A DNA stretch of 64,000 bases from contig ML058447.1 of NCBI GenBank assembly GCA_003013855.2, positions 744,001-808,000 of the forward strand. Direction: 5' to 3'. Below the pieces are notes generated by a model. The model did not search any database and was not told the DNA's origin. It worked only from the letters and a program-made list of their open reading frames with translations. Below are positions 45,467-59,391 of this stretch, piece by piece; the first letter of the stretch is position 1, and each line of letters opens with the position of its first letter. A program made the translations under genes and the position numbers. Source of the stretch: Liriodendron chinense. Lineage: Eukaryota > Streptophyta > Magnoliopsida > Magnoliales > Magnoliaceae.

Positions 45467-48400
45467 TACAAAAATAGAAAGATGAGAGAAGAAGGCTGCC
45501 ATGTAGGCAGCCCCATTTCGGAACTAGGATTCACTTAGTATATTATCAATGTGTATAGCTGCTTGATAATCACACTATAATGGAACAGGCATAGAAAACT
45601 TTGAGATACATTTCCTGAAGAAGAGATTGAAGCCATATAATCTCACACATAGAATGGGACATCGCATGATATTTGTGAGTAGTGGTCGATGTAAGGCAAT
45701 GACTGCCCAAGCTTGCTGCTACTAGCAGTCCATGTACTAGCCCACACAGTTTAATAATCGTCATGCAGGCAAAACTAGAGCTTTTTTTTCCTGATCCACA
45801 CAAATAGAAGGAACAGGTTGGGATACACAAAGTTTCAAAAGCTCATGTTTTGCCCTACATGAAGCTGTGACTAAGGTATCTACAGAAAAATGATGGAAGA
45901 GAACCACTACGCAACCCCTTGGACTTGATGGTGACCGGTGGAGATGTGTTTGTGGCTGGTGAGGACGAGGATCCAATTTACGGTTAATTTGGCAGAGACT
46001 TGGACAGGGCACATTGACACTCCCATTAAAGATAGTACAAGATGCAGGAGACAGGAGCATTGCTGTCAACAAAGTTATGGTTAAAGAAGTGGTGTCTCAA
46101 GATGATTCCTTTTAACTCCTTGATGAAGGGCTGGCATCTAAAAGTGAGGTCCATGAGGCATCAAGGTCACATGGGGGCTGTGTGGTAGCTTGAGTAATTA
46201 AGCGAGTGACAATGAGTGGGCTGTATACCCGTCTAATAGAGATGAGAGCAGAGATGATGGAGATGATGACGGTGTCAAGGATGTGTGTATAGAGATTCCA
46301 ACTCAAACTCATCTTATCCCATTGTGGAGAGGGACTTTGACCATGTTACACAGGATCCAGACCATGGTACTTGCACCCCATCATGGGCTTCTAAACTGAG
46401 GAAGCAGATCTTGGGTTGTAGGAGATAGGTGACACAATGAGGCTATTGCGCAGAGCACTGAGTCCATAAAAGTTATTTTCAAGGAGCTCCATTTCCATGC
46501 TGCATTATAGATATGGCTCGTACGCCTATGGGATGAGCAAATCCATTGAATATAGCACACCATTATTCGACTATGGATATGGTCATGAGTGCGAATATAG
46601 ATATGGACAGAAATATGGCTATAGTAGATGTATCTAGGATATGGATATGAGTATGGAGGTTTACAGCCACAGGTTCATAATAAAGATGTATTATTGCAAG
46701 CTTCATAATAAAATATGCACTGCTATAAGCTCCAAAAGTATAAAACTGTAAACACAAAATGCTAACAAAGAGATGAGAAGGGCCATAATAAACATGAAGG
46801 AATCTGTGCTCTCCGAAATAAATTGGAACTAAAGTAATGTAAGACAAATAAACAAATCATGGCTAGCACTAACAATGATTGTATCTACCAATATAGTGTG
46901 TCAACTCAAGGAGAAACATAACTCCATCACACATTAATCGAAGCTTAAGTTATTTTCCATGATTTCTATATTCAGCCACTTTGTTACTTGAATTAAACTT
47001 CAAGAGGATCTAAGTTAGCATGTCCTCACACATTAATAAGGATACTACAGAATTACCATTCAACAAAAGATGTCTTGTTTCTGGGTGCAACGCTATGCTC
47101 TGTATAGAAATTCAAACCGAAAAAGAATTAAATCAGTTGTGTGCAAAATTTCAGAATGAACAAATAGGGGAAAAAGAAATAAAAACTCTACATCCATAAT
47201 ACACTCATGAAGCTCCCAGGAGCCCAAGCCAACAGTAATACACAAAAGCAACTAGGCACACAATGTCTTTATAAATAATGCACAAGTCAACAAGAAGACA
47301 AGTCAAGATGGCTTTAGTTATTTGCTGAAGGAACAAACTCAACAAGGAGCAACAAGATTGACATATCAAGGATCTGATATCTAGAAGAAGGGGGAAGGAT
47401 GTACTGATTATATTTAGGGCAGCAGGTACAGGCAAGAATAAAAAAGCATCTATGTGTCGGCCTATATAAATCTTGATCTTCCCTCCAAGAGGATAATATA
47501 TATTATTAATAGTGACAGATCTGAAAGGTTTGTTGCAGAGGATCCTAATGTGGACCCTCATCAGCCTTTCCTACCTTGTAAATGTCATGGTGGTGATAGT
47601 TGTCAAGGGAAGTAAAAGAATGATTTTGGAATGGACATCTCAGAAAAGGGAAGGCCTTTTGGAGATATGTTGCCAATCCTTCTTCAAACAATACGTAAAC
47701 ACAAACCCTACTCAACGTTTCTAATTGATCTCAAGCAGTAGTCACTGGCTGCATAACATTCCCTAAATTTCCCAAGTTTACAGCTTTCTGTAACTTTTTT
47801 TGGATAGTTAGGATTTTATTATAAGCAAAAAGAAGACCAACTGATTTCTAGTTAATTTCTGGAATTAGCTGATTGTTCCTTTTTGCTCACAGTATAACAC
47901 AGGATGAAGAAATGCACAGTTGTGTGATGCAACAAAAGAAATCAAATGCTCAATCTAACCAAGAAACAATATGAAGAAGAATAAAGAGAGGTCACATGTC
48001 ACAAAACAAATAAGGAGGATGTGAGCAAACTCCCTGCCTGAATCTAAAACCATATGCACCCCATATTAATCTAATATTTGTCAACCCATTTAATACATAA
48101 TTACATAACAAAAACCTTAAATACCTCTCGTAATGGGTAAATAATTTTATCCCACCACAAAAAATAGTTCATAATTTGTTGATAACTTCTCAATTCTTGA
48201 AATGTTGCACAGTTACCGAGCATTTTATGGAGGTATATGGGCCAAATGACCTAGAATGAAAAGCAATATTTTGCACCGGCTGTCTGAGGTTTCTTGGTGG
48301 GGATTTCAACATGATCCACTTTGGTTACGAGAAAATGGGAGGGAGCAGAGTCATAACTTCCGTGAGGAAGTTTTTTGAACTTGTAGATAGGAATGACCTT

Positions 48401-51400
48401 ATTGATCTTCCTTATGTAGAAGTCGATTAACTTGGTCTAATAACCAAGATATGCCTGTCATGTGTAAGCTCAATAGATTCATCATCTCTTCTATGTAAGT
48501 AGAGTCACGACTTCTATGAGGAAGTTCACGGAATTTTTGGATAGGAGTAGTTGATGTAAGACATATGATTTAATGCTGGCATGCAACATGGAGATTATTA
48601 AAGAGTCCATAAAGTAATCCAAATAACAAAAGATGTTAACCTACCACATGATTAAGAGTAAACAATAGGAAATAAAATATGATTTAACATAAATCACATG
48701 CCTGCATGCTATGAAACCATATAAATCAATTAAAACTAGTTCCAATGGAAGGATAGGACTTCCAACTTACAATAGGCACGATCCACATTCAAGGGGCTGA
48801 CTTGTAGGTTCTAAGACTAGGGTTAAGGGGAAAAAACATGAGATTTGGGCATTTGGTAAATGGAAATTGGGGATTTTGGGATTAGGGTTTTTTTTTTTTT
48901 TTTTTCAGAAATTGGGGAAATAGGAATTTGGGAATCTAAGGTTTTGATTAGGGTTAGGGGATTTGGAATCAAGGGGTTTTGAGGGAGGGAATTAAGAGGA
49001 TTGAAGGGTTGTCCATACAGTTAGGTTCTGGGAATTTAAAACTAAAGTTTGGTTGGGGTCAAGGTTGGATGATGAAAAGATGAAGAAAACTAAGACACTT
49101 AAGTCCTAAAGTGTCCACGATCGAGGCACGACATGATCAAAACTCAAAAGTGATCAAACGGCTTGATGCACGCAATCCAATGGTTTGATCGATGCGTGCA
49201 CTCGATCCAACGGTCCAGACTCCTCAAGAATGCAACCCACATGCATCCTCCTAGTGTAAGGTCTTCAAAGATGCATTAAATGCAGGTGGGGTCTTCAAAA
49301 CGGTCCGTTTGGCCCACTTGGGCCCACGTAATGGTCATCCATCTAGAAGGAAACTGGTGATGATCTCCTCCTCCTCTGATAGACCCTGAATGGTGCTCTG
49401 ATGTCTTCATCAACTCTCCTCAGCTGAGAAAGATGTCTTTGGAAAAATAAAACTTTGATAACATTCCAAGATGTTGGGGTCGAATCGTAGAAGCTCCATC
49501 TCTGTAATCCACGTGTAGTCTGACACAGGCCTGTCCTTCCACTTGACGAAGTACTTTTGATATCCATCATGCATAGTGGAAACCGCTTCTTCATCTAAAA
49601 TATCCTATATTTCTTCTCATAGGTATGGATGGTATGTGTGGTAAAGGTTAAAAAGAGGGGCCAGGTAATGCCCAGGTGCTATGGGATAGGTCATGGTCAC
49701 AGGAGTCATTGAAATTCATGTGAGGGTCAGGGAGGGTCCATGAAATGGTACAAGATCTTCCACATTAAATGTGGAACTGATACCCATGTTAGGTGGAAGA
49801 TCTATCAATTCGGACCCAGTCTTATCAAGATTTTATACGGTCTAGTTTTACGGGCTTATAACTTTTTTATGGTTCTCTGTGGAAACCTTTCTGGATGTAT
49901 TCTAATCATGACTTCATCACCCATAACAAACTCTTTAAATCTACGGTGTGAGTCAGCAATCATTTTGTATTTTTCATTACTTACATTAAATTTTTTTTCT
50001 AATCTCCACATGCAAGTCATGAATATGGGGTGCAAATGCATGTGCAGACTCGGACAGCCTATGGGACACTGACATGGGTATGGCATCTATAGGGGTCCTA
50101 GGCTCATCTACTTGTCTTTCTAGATCCACTTTCTCCTCGAGACTCATTTGATCGTGAGGAAGGTTTGGTAAAGTAAACGCGTGAATGTCCCACACAGGTG
50201 TAAGCCCATCCAGTATGTCCTCTGGGATAACATCACTAGACTCCCCCAATACTAGACTCACCTTAGGAGGTCACTCTACACCACCCTCGACTGTAACATC
50301 CGGTTCCAGATCCACTTTCTCCTCGAGACTCATTTGATCGTGAGGAAGGTTTGGTAAAGTAAACACGTGAATGTCCCACACAGGTGTAAGCCCGTCCGGT
50401 ATGTCCTCTGGGATAGCATCACTAAACTCCCCCAATACCAGACTCACCTCAGGACGTAACTCTACACCACCTTCGACTGTAACATCAGGTGGCATCTCCA
50501 TACTAACCTTATGTGTGACCTCAATTGCCATGTGGGTATACACCGTCAAATAAGCTTTAATCTCCCTGTCAGACTCTTTGGCATTTTTTATAGGGAGCGA
50601 CTCAAACTAGAATTTCCCCACATCTTCAAGATCATGTTTTTTGACTTCCTCTTTTCTGGGGTGCTCTTAGGCGAGAGAGGGTTTAAGATAATCATCTTGC
50701 ATTCATACATAAACGAACACATATTCGTGCGACCGAATAGTGTTGCATCACTGTCATACAACCAAGGCCTACCCATGATGATGTGGCCGACATCTATAGG
50801 CACCACATCACATCGTAGCGTGTCTTTGTAAGATCCAAACTGGATAGGGATGAGACACTGCTAGGACACTGGAATGGAGGATGCATTAAACCAGGCAACG
50901 CGATATGATTAACCATGGAAAACGAGTGTTAAACCTAGCAAAGCCATTGTGCTCGCTAAGATCACGTTGGTGCAACTACCGCTATCAATAATCACTTTGT
51001 AGCTCTTATCAACACAATTGACATAAGTATGGAGGATGGAAGTTTTACGCCAATCGTCTTTCTCCTTAACCTGTGTTAAGGAAAATCGAACGACAACAAG
51101 AGGAGAAGTCTCAAGCCCTTCAACCTCCTCATTGCCCGAACTCGCCTGAGGTTCATAGACCTCTTCATCTTCAAATTCACCCCGCTCATCCTCAGCCATC
51201 TCACCAATTACAAGTGCCTTGCCTAGTTCTCTGGTGGGCCACTGTTGAGCGAAGTGGCCATACCCTTGGCACCTGTAACATTGTGTGAATTCAACAGCTC
51301 GCTCACTAGTACCAGCCAACCCTTTACCCTTAACATCCCTAGGGTTGGATTGAGAACTAGTAAGGGGCTTGGATTGACTCCCAAAGTCAGATTTAGCTCC

Positions 51401-54400
51401 CTAGGGAGTAATCTTAACATTTGAATCCCGAAAGTCAAATCGTCTCCCAAATTGCGACTTGAGGTAATGCTTGCACCACTTGGTACATTTATTCCAAGGT
51501 GCGGACATCGTGAGAAAAGAGTTCTCGTTGAATGTCGATTTGGAGGCCTATTTTAAAACGGAAGAGTGTAATCATTGGGTCCTCCCCAATATCACATCGC
51601 GTTATATATTCCTCAAATTTAGCGATGTAATCCGACACGGGCATTGTTCCCTGGCGAAAGAAATGTCATTAATCCAAGAGCCTTTGACGGTACGAGAGGG
51701 GGAGATACTTTTCCTTCAGAATTCCTTTTATTTATACCCATTGTGTGATCGGGGCATCTCCAGACCTCTCAATCTTCCATCCATGTTGGTCTAAAAGAAT
51801 TTGACCTAGCCCGCCAATTTCATCTTAGTAAACCTCACACGACGGGCATCAAACATGTCACGCCACTAAAAATAGTGGTCCATATCTGCCATCTAGTCAA
51901 AGAATGCCTTGGGGTCTAGGTGACCATCAAAACTAGGGGTTGAAATTGCGTCGGTAGTCTAACACGACACCCTATGCTTTACGTGCGGAAGCTTTCGGAG
52001 CTACTAGAACTATGGCTAAGTCCTAGAGGGGCGGTGATTAGGACCGTTTAAAAATCCCTTTTAAAATCATCTTACCTAATTAAACTAATTAGAAATTATA
52101 AACTATATAAACAAGAACACTTAGCTTCCAAGCTTAAGTGGGTCTAATCACAAGGCTAGTATATGATAAACATGTAAACGACCTAGCCTAAGCATGCATA
52201 GATAATCAAATGATTTAACTAATCAAGAACCTAATCTATGCAACCTATATAGACTATATGAGAATGGATCATAAAGCTCAAGTGTACACTACTTAGTGAA
52301 AGTACATCTTGTATGTGAATGTGCCTAATATAGTGTCTAGCATACATTCTTATCAAGCATTCATAATTAAGCAATTAAACATACAATGCTAAGATAACAA
52401 TGTGCTCAAAACAATCACAAACACAAGCATGTATAGTAGTTCGACTTTGGGTCTACTCCACTCCTGGTTCAAGTACTCATCCCTTGAGCAAACCGGTATT
52501 CACTAGGGAGTTTAAATCAGGTTCTTCCCAACCTAAGTGTTTCAAATCGGTTCCACCCTACCAGGGAGTTTGACAAGGTTCCTCCCAACCTATGACGGAG
52601 ATTTTACTGATTTATCTTCCAACTAAGATAATGGGTTTCATCCAACCCAAGAGTTTGACAAAGATCCTCCCTACTCTTCAGTTCTAATCCAAGAACGTAG
52701 CGTACGCTCCCGCTGGAGGCTCCCCTTGAAGACTTGTTCGAGTTTGTAAATATTAACTCTCACACGCAATCTTCCACGAGGAAGGAGTACAAATGGACTC
52801 TCTAAATGACAACTTACTTATTGGATTGAGCCCATTCTTCAGCGCCTTGATGGATTGCTAGATCTCTGCTCTCCCGTGCTTCAATCAGCTCCCCTTTGCT
52901 CCCCTAATCGTGTTGCCGCTGTGTTGCCAAGTCTTTAGCTCCACCAATCAATCACCTCGCATGTGATGCTCTTGAGATGCCCAAGGTGATAGGAGATGGT
53001 GTGAATTCTCTACAACTAGTAGGAGTTGGCTGCCTAGAAGAATTCCACCTAATAGGATCTTTAGAGAGGTTTAGACAAAGGATCTACATATGGTCAAGGT
53101 GCCTAAACTTCTAAAGATCCAGAGAAAGCAAGTCCATCTTCACATGAGCTTTAAATGCTCCATCTTGTGATTAAACACAATGAAGATGGTTTGGAATGCT
53201 TAGGATTAGAGCTTAATGGTATGGACAATCAAGGTGGCTTCTAAGAATCTAATGGCACTCATATCTCTCTTCATACCCCTAAAATCGAGCCAAGCCTTCT
53301 TAAAAGAAAAGCTCCAATGGTTGGAAAACGACCTCCAACGACTCTTAGCCGACTGGTCGGCCAGGAGTCGCCGACCGGTTGAATATAGAGGACCGATTGG
53401 TCCAGTAGGGGGCCTGGATAGGGTTTGGTTGTTCTCCTAACTGGGTCGATCACGACCGGTCGGACAAACCAACCGAACAGTCATCAGACCGGTCGTTTTA
53501 AGGCCTGGGAATTATGATGCTTGTTGTCCCATTTTCCACTCTAACGACCGGTCGGCCATGGGTCCAAGACCGGTCGGCAGGGCATGTTTTTTGCTATTGG
53601 TTTGGCTTGTTTCACAGCAGTTCATGCAACCTATTTGGCCATTCTTTGGGTGGTCTTTTGGGACACCTAAGGCCAATCTAAAATGACTAGAAGTATGCCT
53701 ATTGGGTCAAGGTCATCTAGAGGTTTGTGTTTTGGTTTTGGTGTTAGTTCAAGGCTCACCAAGGCATCTCTTTTACCTGTTTCTTCTTCCTTGATGCAGC
53801 AAGTCCGCTTGAGTCTTCGGTCTTCGTCTTCTTTAAGCTCAACCGACACCAGACTCACTGACCTACGTAATTGACAAATAAGGTGCACTAGTATGCCACA
53901 GAAAAGTGCACTAACAGGGGCCTCAACTTGAACATTCTTCATGACATGCGCATTTGGGTCATGGCAGTCATGACGCTCCTCACGATGTGGTTGCACATGC
54001 GCTCCACCATGTCCAACACCTTTGCCACATCCGTGTCCGCGTCCTTCAAGTTGACCCCCGGCTTACGATTGGACATCTTCCCCAGTGTCGGGGTTTGCTT
54101 GGAGGGAGGCTTCTAGTTGATTGACGTGTGCATTGGTTGTGGTCAATTGAGTAGCGGTGGTCCTATTGTGAGCCTCAATGGTCGTAAGACAGTTGTTGAT
54201 AGAGGTCAATGTTGTCAAAATCGTTATCACATTGCAAATCGTAGGAGGAGTTGAATCGTATCGAATCGCAAATCGTATCGTAAATCGTAAGATATTTTTA
54301 TAATTTTCTTAAAACGTTGAAAAAATGAAAAATATAAATAAATCAGAAAAAAATTTAGAACTCATCAATCTTCCTTTTGCCATCAATGCGCACCAAGTAA

Positions 54401-55304
54401 CACCATGTTATGATAATGTTTTAAAGGATTATTATTCCACGATCGAGGCAGGACACGACTAAAAGTGGTCAAACGACTTGATATGCGCAATCCAACGGTC
54501 CAATCGACACGTGCACTCAATCTAACGATCCAGACTCCTTAAGAATGCAGCCCACATGCATCTTCCTAGCGTAGGGTCTTCAAAGATGCATAAAATGCAT
54601 GTGGGGTCTTCAAAACTGTCCACTCGGCCCATTCGGGCCCACGTAATGGTCATCCATCCAAAGGGAACTAGTAATGATCTCCTCCTCTGTAAACCTTGAA
54701 TGGTGCTCTGATGTCCTCATCAGTAGCATTATTGATCTTCCTTATGTGGAAGTCGGATACCTTGGTCCAATAACCATGATATGCCCATCATGTGTAAGCT
54801 CAATAGATTCCTCATCTCTCCGGTGTGGGAAAGCCACTATGTGGAGTTTGTGCAGTTTTCTCTCCCAAGGCCTACTTAAGACCATGTTCACACTGCCTTG
54901 TTCCACCTCCTTTCCAATTTTAAAATTGGTTGGTAAATCAAGATTGATTTAGAAATGGTGGCAGGGTGGTAGAATGAACATGTGGTTAGTGGATAGGCCA
55001 GTTCCAAATCATAAAGAACCATTTGTTTATCAAATCTAAGTGGAAGGATTAGAGTCAGGATATGTTCAGAGTAGATGCGAGGAAATACCAAGTAGAGGAA
55101 TGCTCACCTGCACACCAGTTCTCACGAGAACTCACGAGAACTCACGAGGACTTTTTGAAAACTCATCACACGTCATGTGAGCCCAAAATATAAGCCGTCC
55201 ACATGATGCAACACCCAAAAAAACCCCGAAGGCCCAACTTTTACCCTAATCGAGAACTTTGGTGGGCCATGGCAAAAGGAAACAATTTCCTCCCTTGATT
55301 TGCT

Positions 55305-55370
<66 letters not shown>

Positions 55371-56695
55371 GGCCCACTAGAGTTTTAGATCAGGTTGAAA
55401 GTTGGGCCCTAGGGTTTGGGGTACTGCATCACATGGACGGTTCAGATTTTGGGCTCACATCACGTGTGATGAGTTCTCAAAAAGTGCTCACAAGTTCTCT
55501 TGAGACCTATGCGCAGGTGAGCATTTTTCATACTAAGAAATATTAGCGACATCGACAAAGAGGAAGAGGAGGGTACCGTTGCACAAAATAGGGGGTTTCT
55601 TAGGGAATTCCTGAAGTTTGAGCATCAAGTCGATAACTCTTTTGGTTGAAGAATTGTCGCTTGCTAAAGAGAAAATAATGGACTTCTATGGCCAGCTTTA
55701 CCATAAAGAAGAATCTCTTAACCAAAGCCTGAGTCTCTTGTTTCAAAAATTTCATGAGACGGAAGCCTCCTAACTTGAGAGAGATTTTGATGAGGTGGTT
55801 AGGGGGATTTGGATAAAGACAATGCCTCGAGCAATGTTTACAGTATTGGTATCATTATAGCTATCGATGACTGGGGCTATGGAAATATATATCGGTATCA
55901 CTAATATTATCATTGATACTTGGGAAAAATATTGTTGTCTGGGAGAAACATTGGGGAAACATTGAGAAAAAGGTGGAATTTTCAATGAAACTTCAGGAGA
56001 TATTAAGGGCCTGTTTGATTTTTCAATTCCTAAGTAAATACCCTGTAAATGAGCAATTATTACCTTTTCACCCCGTTTGAAAATCCACAAGATTTTCTGC
56101 TTCGAAAATCGGTCCGAAAGAATTGGTTTGAATTCATGGGCCCCACTTTGATGTATATTATATATCTATACTGTCCATCCATTTTGTAGGAACGTTTCAA
56201 GGTATGAACCAAAAAATGATGCAAATACAATACTCAAGTGGCCCACACGAGGAAATAGTGGCCCCAAGAAGTTTTTAACAGTAAATGTTCGATTTCTATT
56301 TTCCTGTGGTGTGGTCCACTTGAGCTTTGGATCTGCCTCATTTTTTGTCCCATGACATAAAGTAAGCTGGAATAATGGATGGACGGTGTTGATAAACAAC
56401 ATACATCACGGTGGGCCCCACAATATTTTTGTAAAGTTTCTCGATTTTAGTGTCTAAAAAGTACGCTGTCAAAACAAGCATTGGGAAAAATGCCAGAAAT
56501 ACTTGGGTAAGTAATTATTACCCATTTACAATGCATTTACCAAAGAATTAGAAAATCAAATAGGCCCTAAAAGAAACACGTTTACATAAATAAGAACAAA
56601 AAATATTACAAAAAACAACTATACATAATAAGTTTCCCATTTTATAATGGTCTAACCATGTGTAACCGAAAAAAAAAAATTAGTAGAAAAGAAAA

Positions 56696-56761
<66 letters not shown>

Positions 56762-59344
56762 AATCAATAGATTGGCCAACATTCATTAATATATAAAATT
56801 TCCACATTAATTAATAGTGAGAAACATTTTCCAATATACAAATGGAAAAATTAGGATATCCTAAATTCCCACTACTTTTCACTTGCATGTTAATTTTTCA
56901 TACGTACTACCTAAGCACATGACCAATTGTGAACAATATTTTCATGAACAAGAGATTTTGTGTCCTATCTCTCCTGTGTCATTGGCTTGACCACCTGCAC
57001 AAGATCCAATGCAATGTCCATGGTGAACTCCATGGGTCTAACCATGCTATGCACCTATGCACAACCTGTAAGATGCAACTGATGAGATATGCTCCTGGAT
57101 AGTAACAATATTGCATTAGTCATTAATAAAGTAGTCTTAATGATGGCTTAAGCAAGAATCCAATTGGATTTCTATAAAATCCAATATATGCAATGAGAAA
57201 TGACACCAAGTTTTGGAAATGGGAGGCAAACACTTGGTTTTCATCTTAATCTATCTTTGCTAAGTTGTGCAACTATGGTCACCCTTAGTGCCTGTGCGCC
57301 AAAATTTGGAAGGCTACTCTTCCCCCTCAGCTTCAAGCTTTTGTGTGAATCACTATCACCAACAAAATTCTCACTATCAACACCTCAAAAAAAGGAATGT
57401 GGTGGTCGTCAATAAGTTTTGTCATGTGCGGGAGAAGAAAGGAATCAACAGATCATCTCTTTCTGCATTGCTAGGTTGCTAGAGGTATTTCGGACTTTTA
57501 TTTTAATATCGCAATAATTTTATTAAAGCAAAGGAGTGTCAAGATAGCGCAAAAGAGTATACAAAGGAAAGGAAACATACAAACATCCCAACAATCTACA
57601 AATTTTAATATCGCAATAATTTTATTAAAGAAAAGGAGTGTTGAGATGGCCCAAAAGAGTATACAAATGAAAGGAAACATACAAACATCCCAACAATCTA
57701 CAAAATGAAAGAGCAAGCATTCCCCCACCCCCCAAACACGACCCACACTAACCAATAAAACCCGTCGCTCTCAAAATCACCCAATCAATAGTGTGGCTCG
57801 TACTTCGGAAACATCTCCCATTTCTTTCTTCCCAAAATTCCCATAAAGCTGTTAACAATTGCAAGTGCCAGATTGCCCTCCGATTCTTCCTAAACTCCAC
57901 ATCGTGCCTTCCCACAAGAAAATTTCCACTAGAGCTCAACAAAGCCCAGAAGATGGTGTAGACTATGTAGTTAAACGCACTAGGCGCAACCTAGGCAACT
58001 ACCCCTAAAACACCAAAAATGCCTAAGCACACGCCAGGAGATTCCAGGCACAGTTTTTTCTTTTAGAAATTTATATTAGTATCATATATGTTATTTATAG
58101 ATGCATATTATTTTTATAATAGTTTTAGTTCTAAAGCTAATTTTAACACTATGAAATAAAACTAAGTGAAAAGCTATTGTGTATTTTAAATAAAGTGATA
58201 GTTAAACACCACTTCCAAAAACTTACATCTACTCAAACATACTAATGAATCCACAAAAACCCTAAATTTTCAAAATTTCCTAACTTAGAGACCTTAATTT
58301 CATAAAATTTCCAATTCCTCTTTAGCTTAAAATCCCATATCCCCAACTTTCATAAATTCCCCCAATTCTAAACCATACCATTCCAATTTTCCCTAAATCC
58401 TATTCCTAAATTTCCTAATTTCCTGACTCCCCAATTTCCCCAACCCAAAATCATAACTTGCTAAATTTCCTAAAATTTCTAAACCCTAAAATACCAAATT
58501 TTCAATATCCCCAAATCTTTTAGCCTAAATTTTTTGGTTTCCCTAAGATCCCCAATTCATGTCTATCTCTTGTTGGCATAAATGGAAACTCAAATTGCCT
58601 TTAAGAAGCCTAATGTAGTGCTAAAAACACCAATAGAAAAAAGAAATCAAGATTTCATGAGTTCACAAAATATCTAAGAAATTTCGGAGATAAATAAAAG
58701 ACTTGGTATAATTAAATTAGGAAAGTATGCTCCAAAGCGATTTATAAGATCTCTTTCCACTCTTAATGGGTGTTAACATACCAAAGCTAACATTCCTTGA
58801 TGTATCAAAAAGTGTAAAAAGTGACAACATTATGCAGGTGGTAGCCTAGCATTAAGTAATAAGCACATGCCTAGGCTTACGCCCAGGGATAGCACCTCTC
58901 CTAGGGCCCAGGCATACAGGTAGCTTAAACACCTATGTTCAAAATGACATTAACTGCACTAGTTTTAGAGTGAGATGGGTTTTGGAGAGCTCCCTGTTTG
59001 ATGTGATTGTTGGCTAGAATTCATGTGTGTTATTCGATCGTGGTAGCCGTATCAAGTCAATGTTTCCCTAAGCTATTACTTGGGGATTTGGAAAGAGAGG
59101 AATACGAGAATTTTTCATGAAAAGCTTATGTCTGCCAATACTCTTGCTAGCTCCCATTGTATCCCCAGTTTTGCGGTGGGACCTTATCCTCCCCAAATTT
59201 TTTGGTAATCAAGGGCCTTGGTTGTTTTATTGGGCCTCTTTGTTGTTCTTTTGTTTTGTTTGTGTTTCAATGTAGTGATGATAAGGTCACTTTCTAGTGT
59301 TGTTTTTCTACTGCTATTATTTAATTAGTGAATTCTACTGCTCA

Positions 59345-59391
<47 letters not shown>

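Larger units (their letters stand above)
48552..54722 (-). mobile_element. Internally deleted Gypsy (chromovirus-like) retrotransposon
   Basis: Inserted in a LINE with flanks GTAGT (48547-48551) and GTAGC (54723-54727). Ends TGATG...CATCA. The 3' LTR is about 48552-49412; a 5' LTR remnant is about 54437-54722, 3' part lost beside an AATCGTA-type repeat. On the minus strand: gag N terminus (54220-53921), gag core after the solo LTR (PxFDGHLDPKAFFD at 51930), zinc knuckle CYRCQGYGHFAQQ (51250), protease-like DSGSCTNVI, then the N terminus of RT (PEDIPDGLTPVWDI), then directly the C terminus of integrase (HIHDLHVEIRKKI; MIRIHPERFP) and a chromodomain-like end. RT core, RNase H and integrase core are missing, so it cannot move alone. 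Confidence 0.82.

Noticed and set aside
47880..47945. Candidate for the missing CNOT9 exon (frame reads VASHN)
   Set aside because: No donor in the right phase, and the exon at 47057-47099 fits sequence and phase exactly.
56699..56759. Replication origin or scaffold attachment region
   Set aside because: A plain (TA)n run; nothing else supports such a role.
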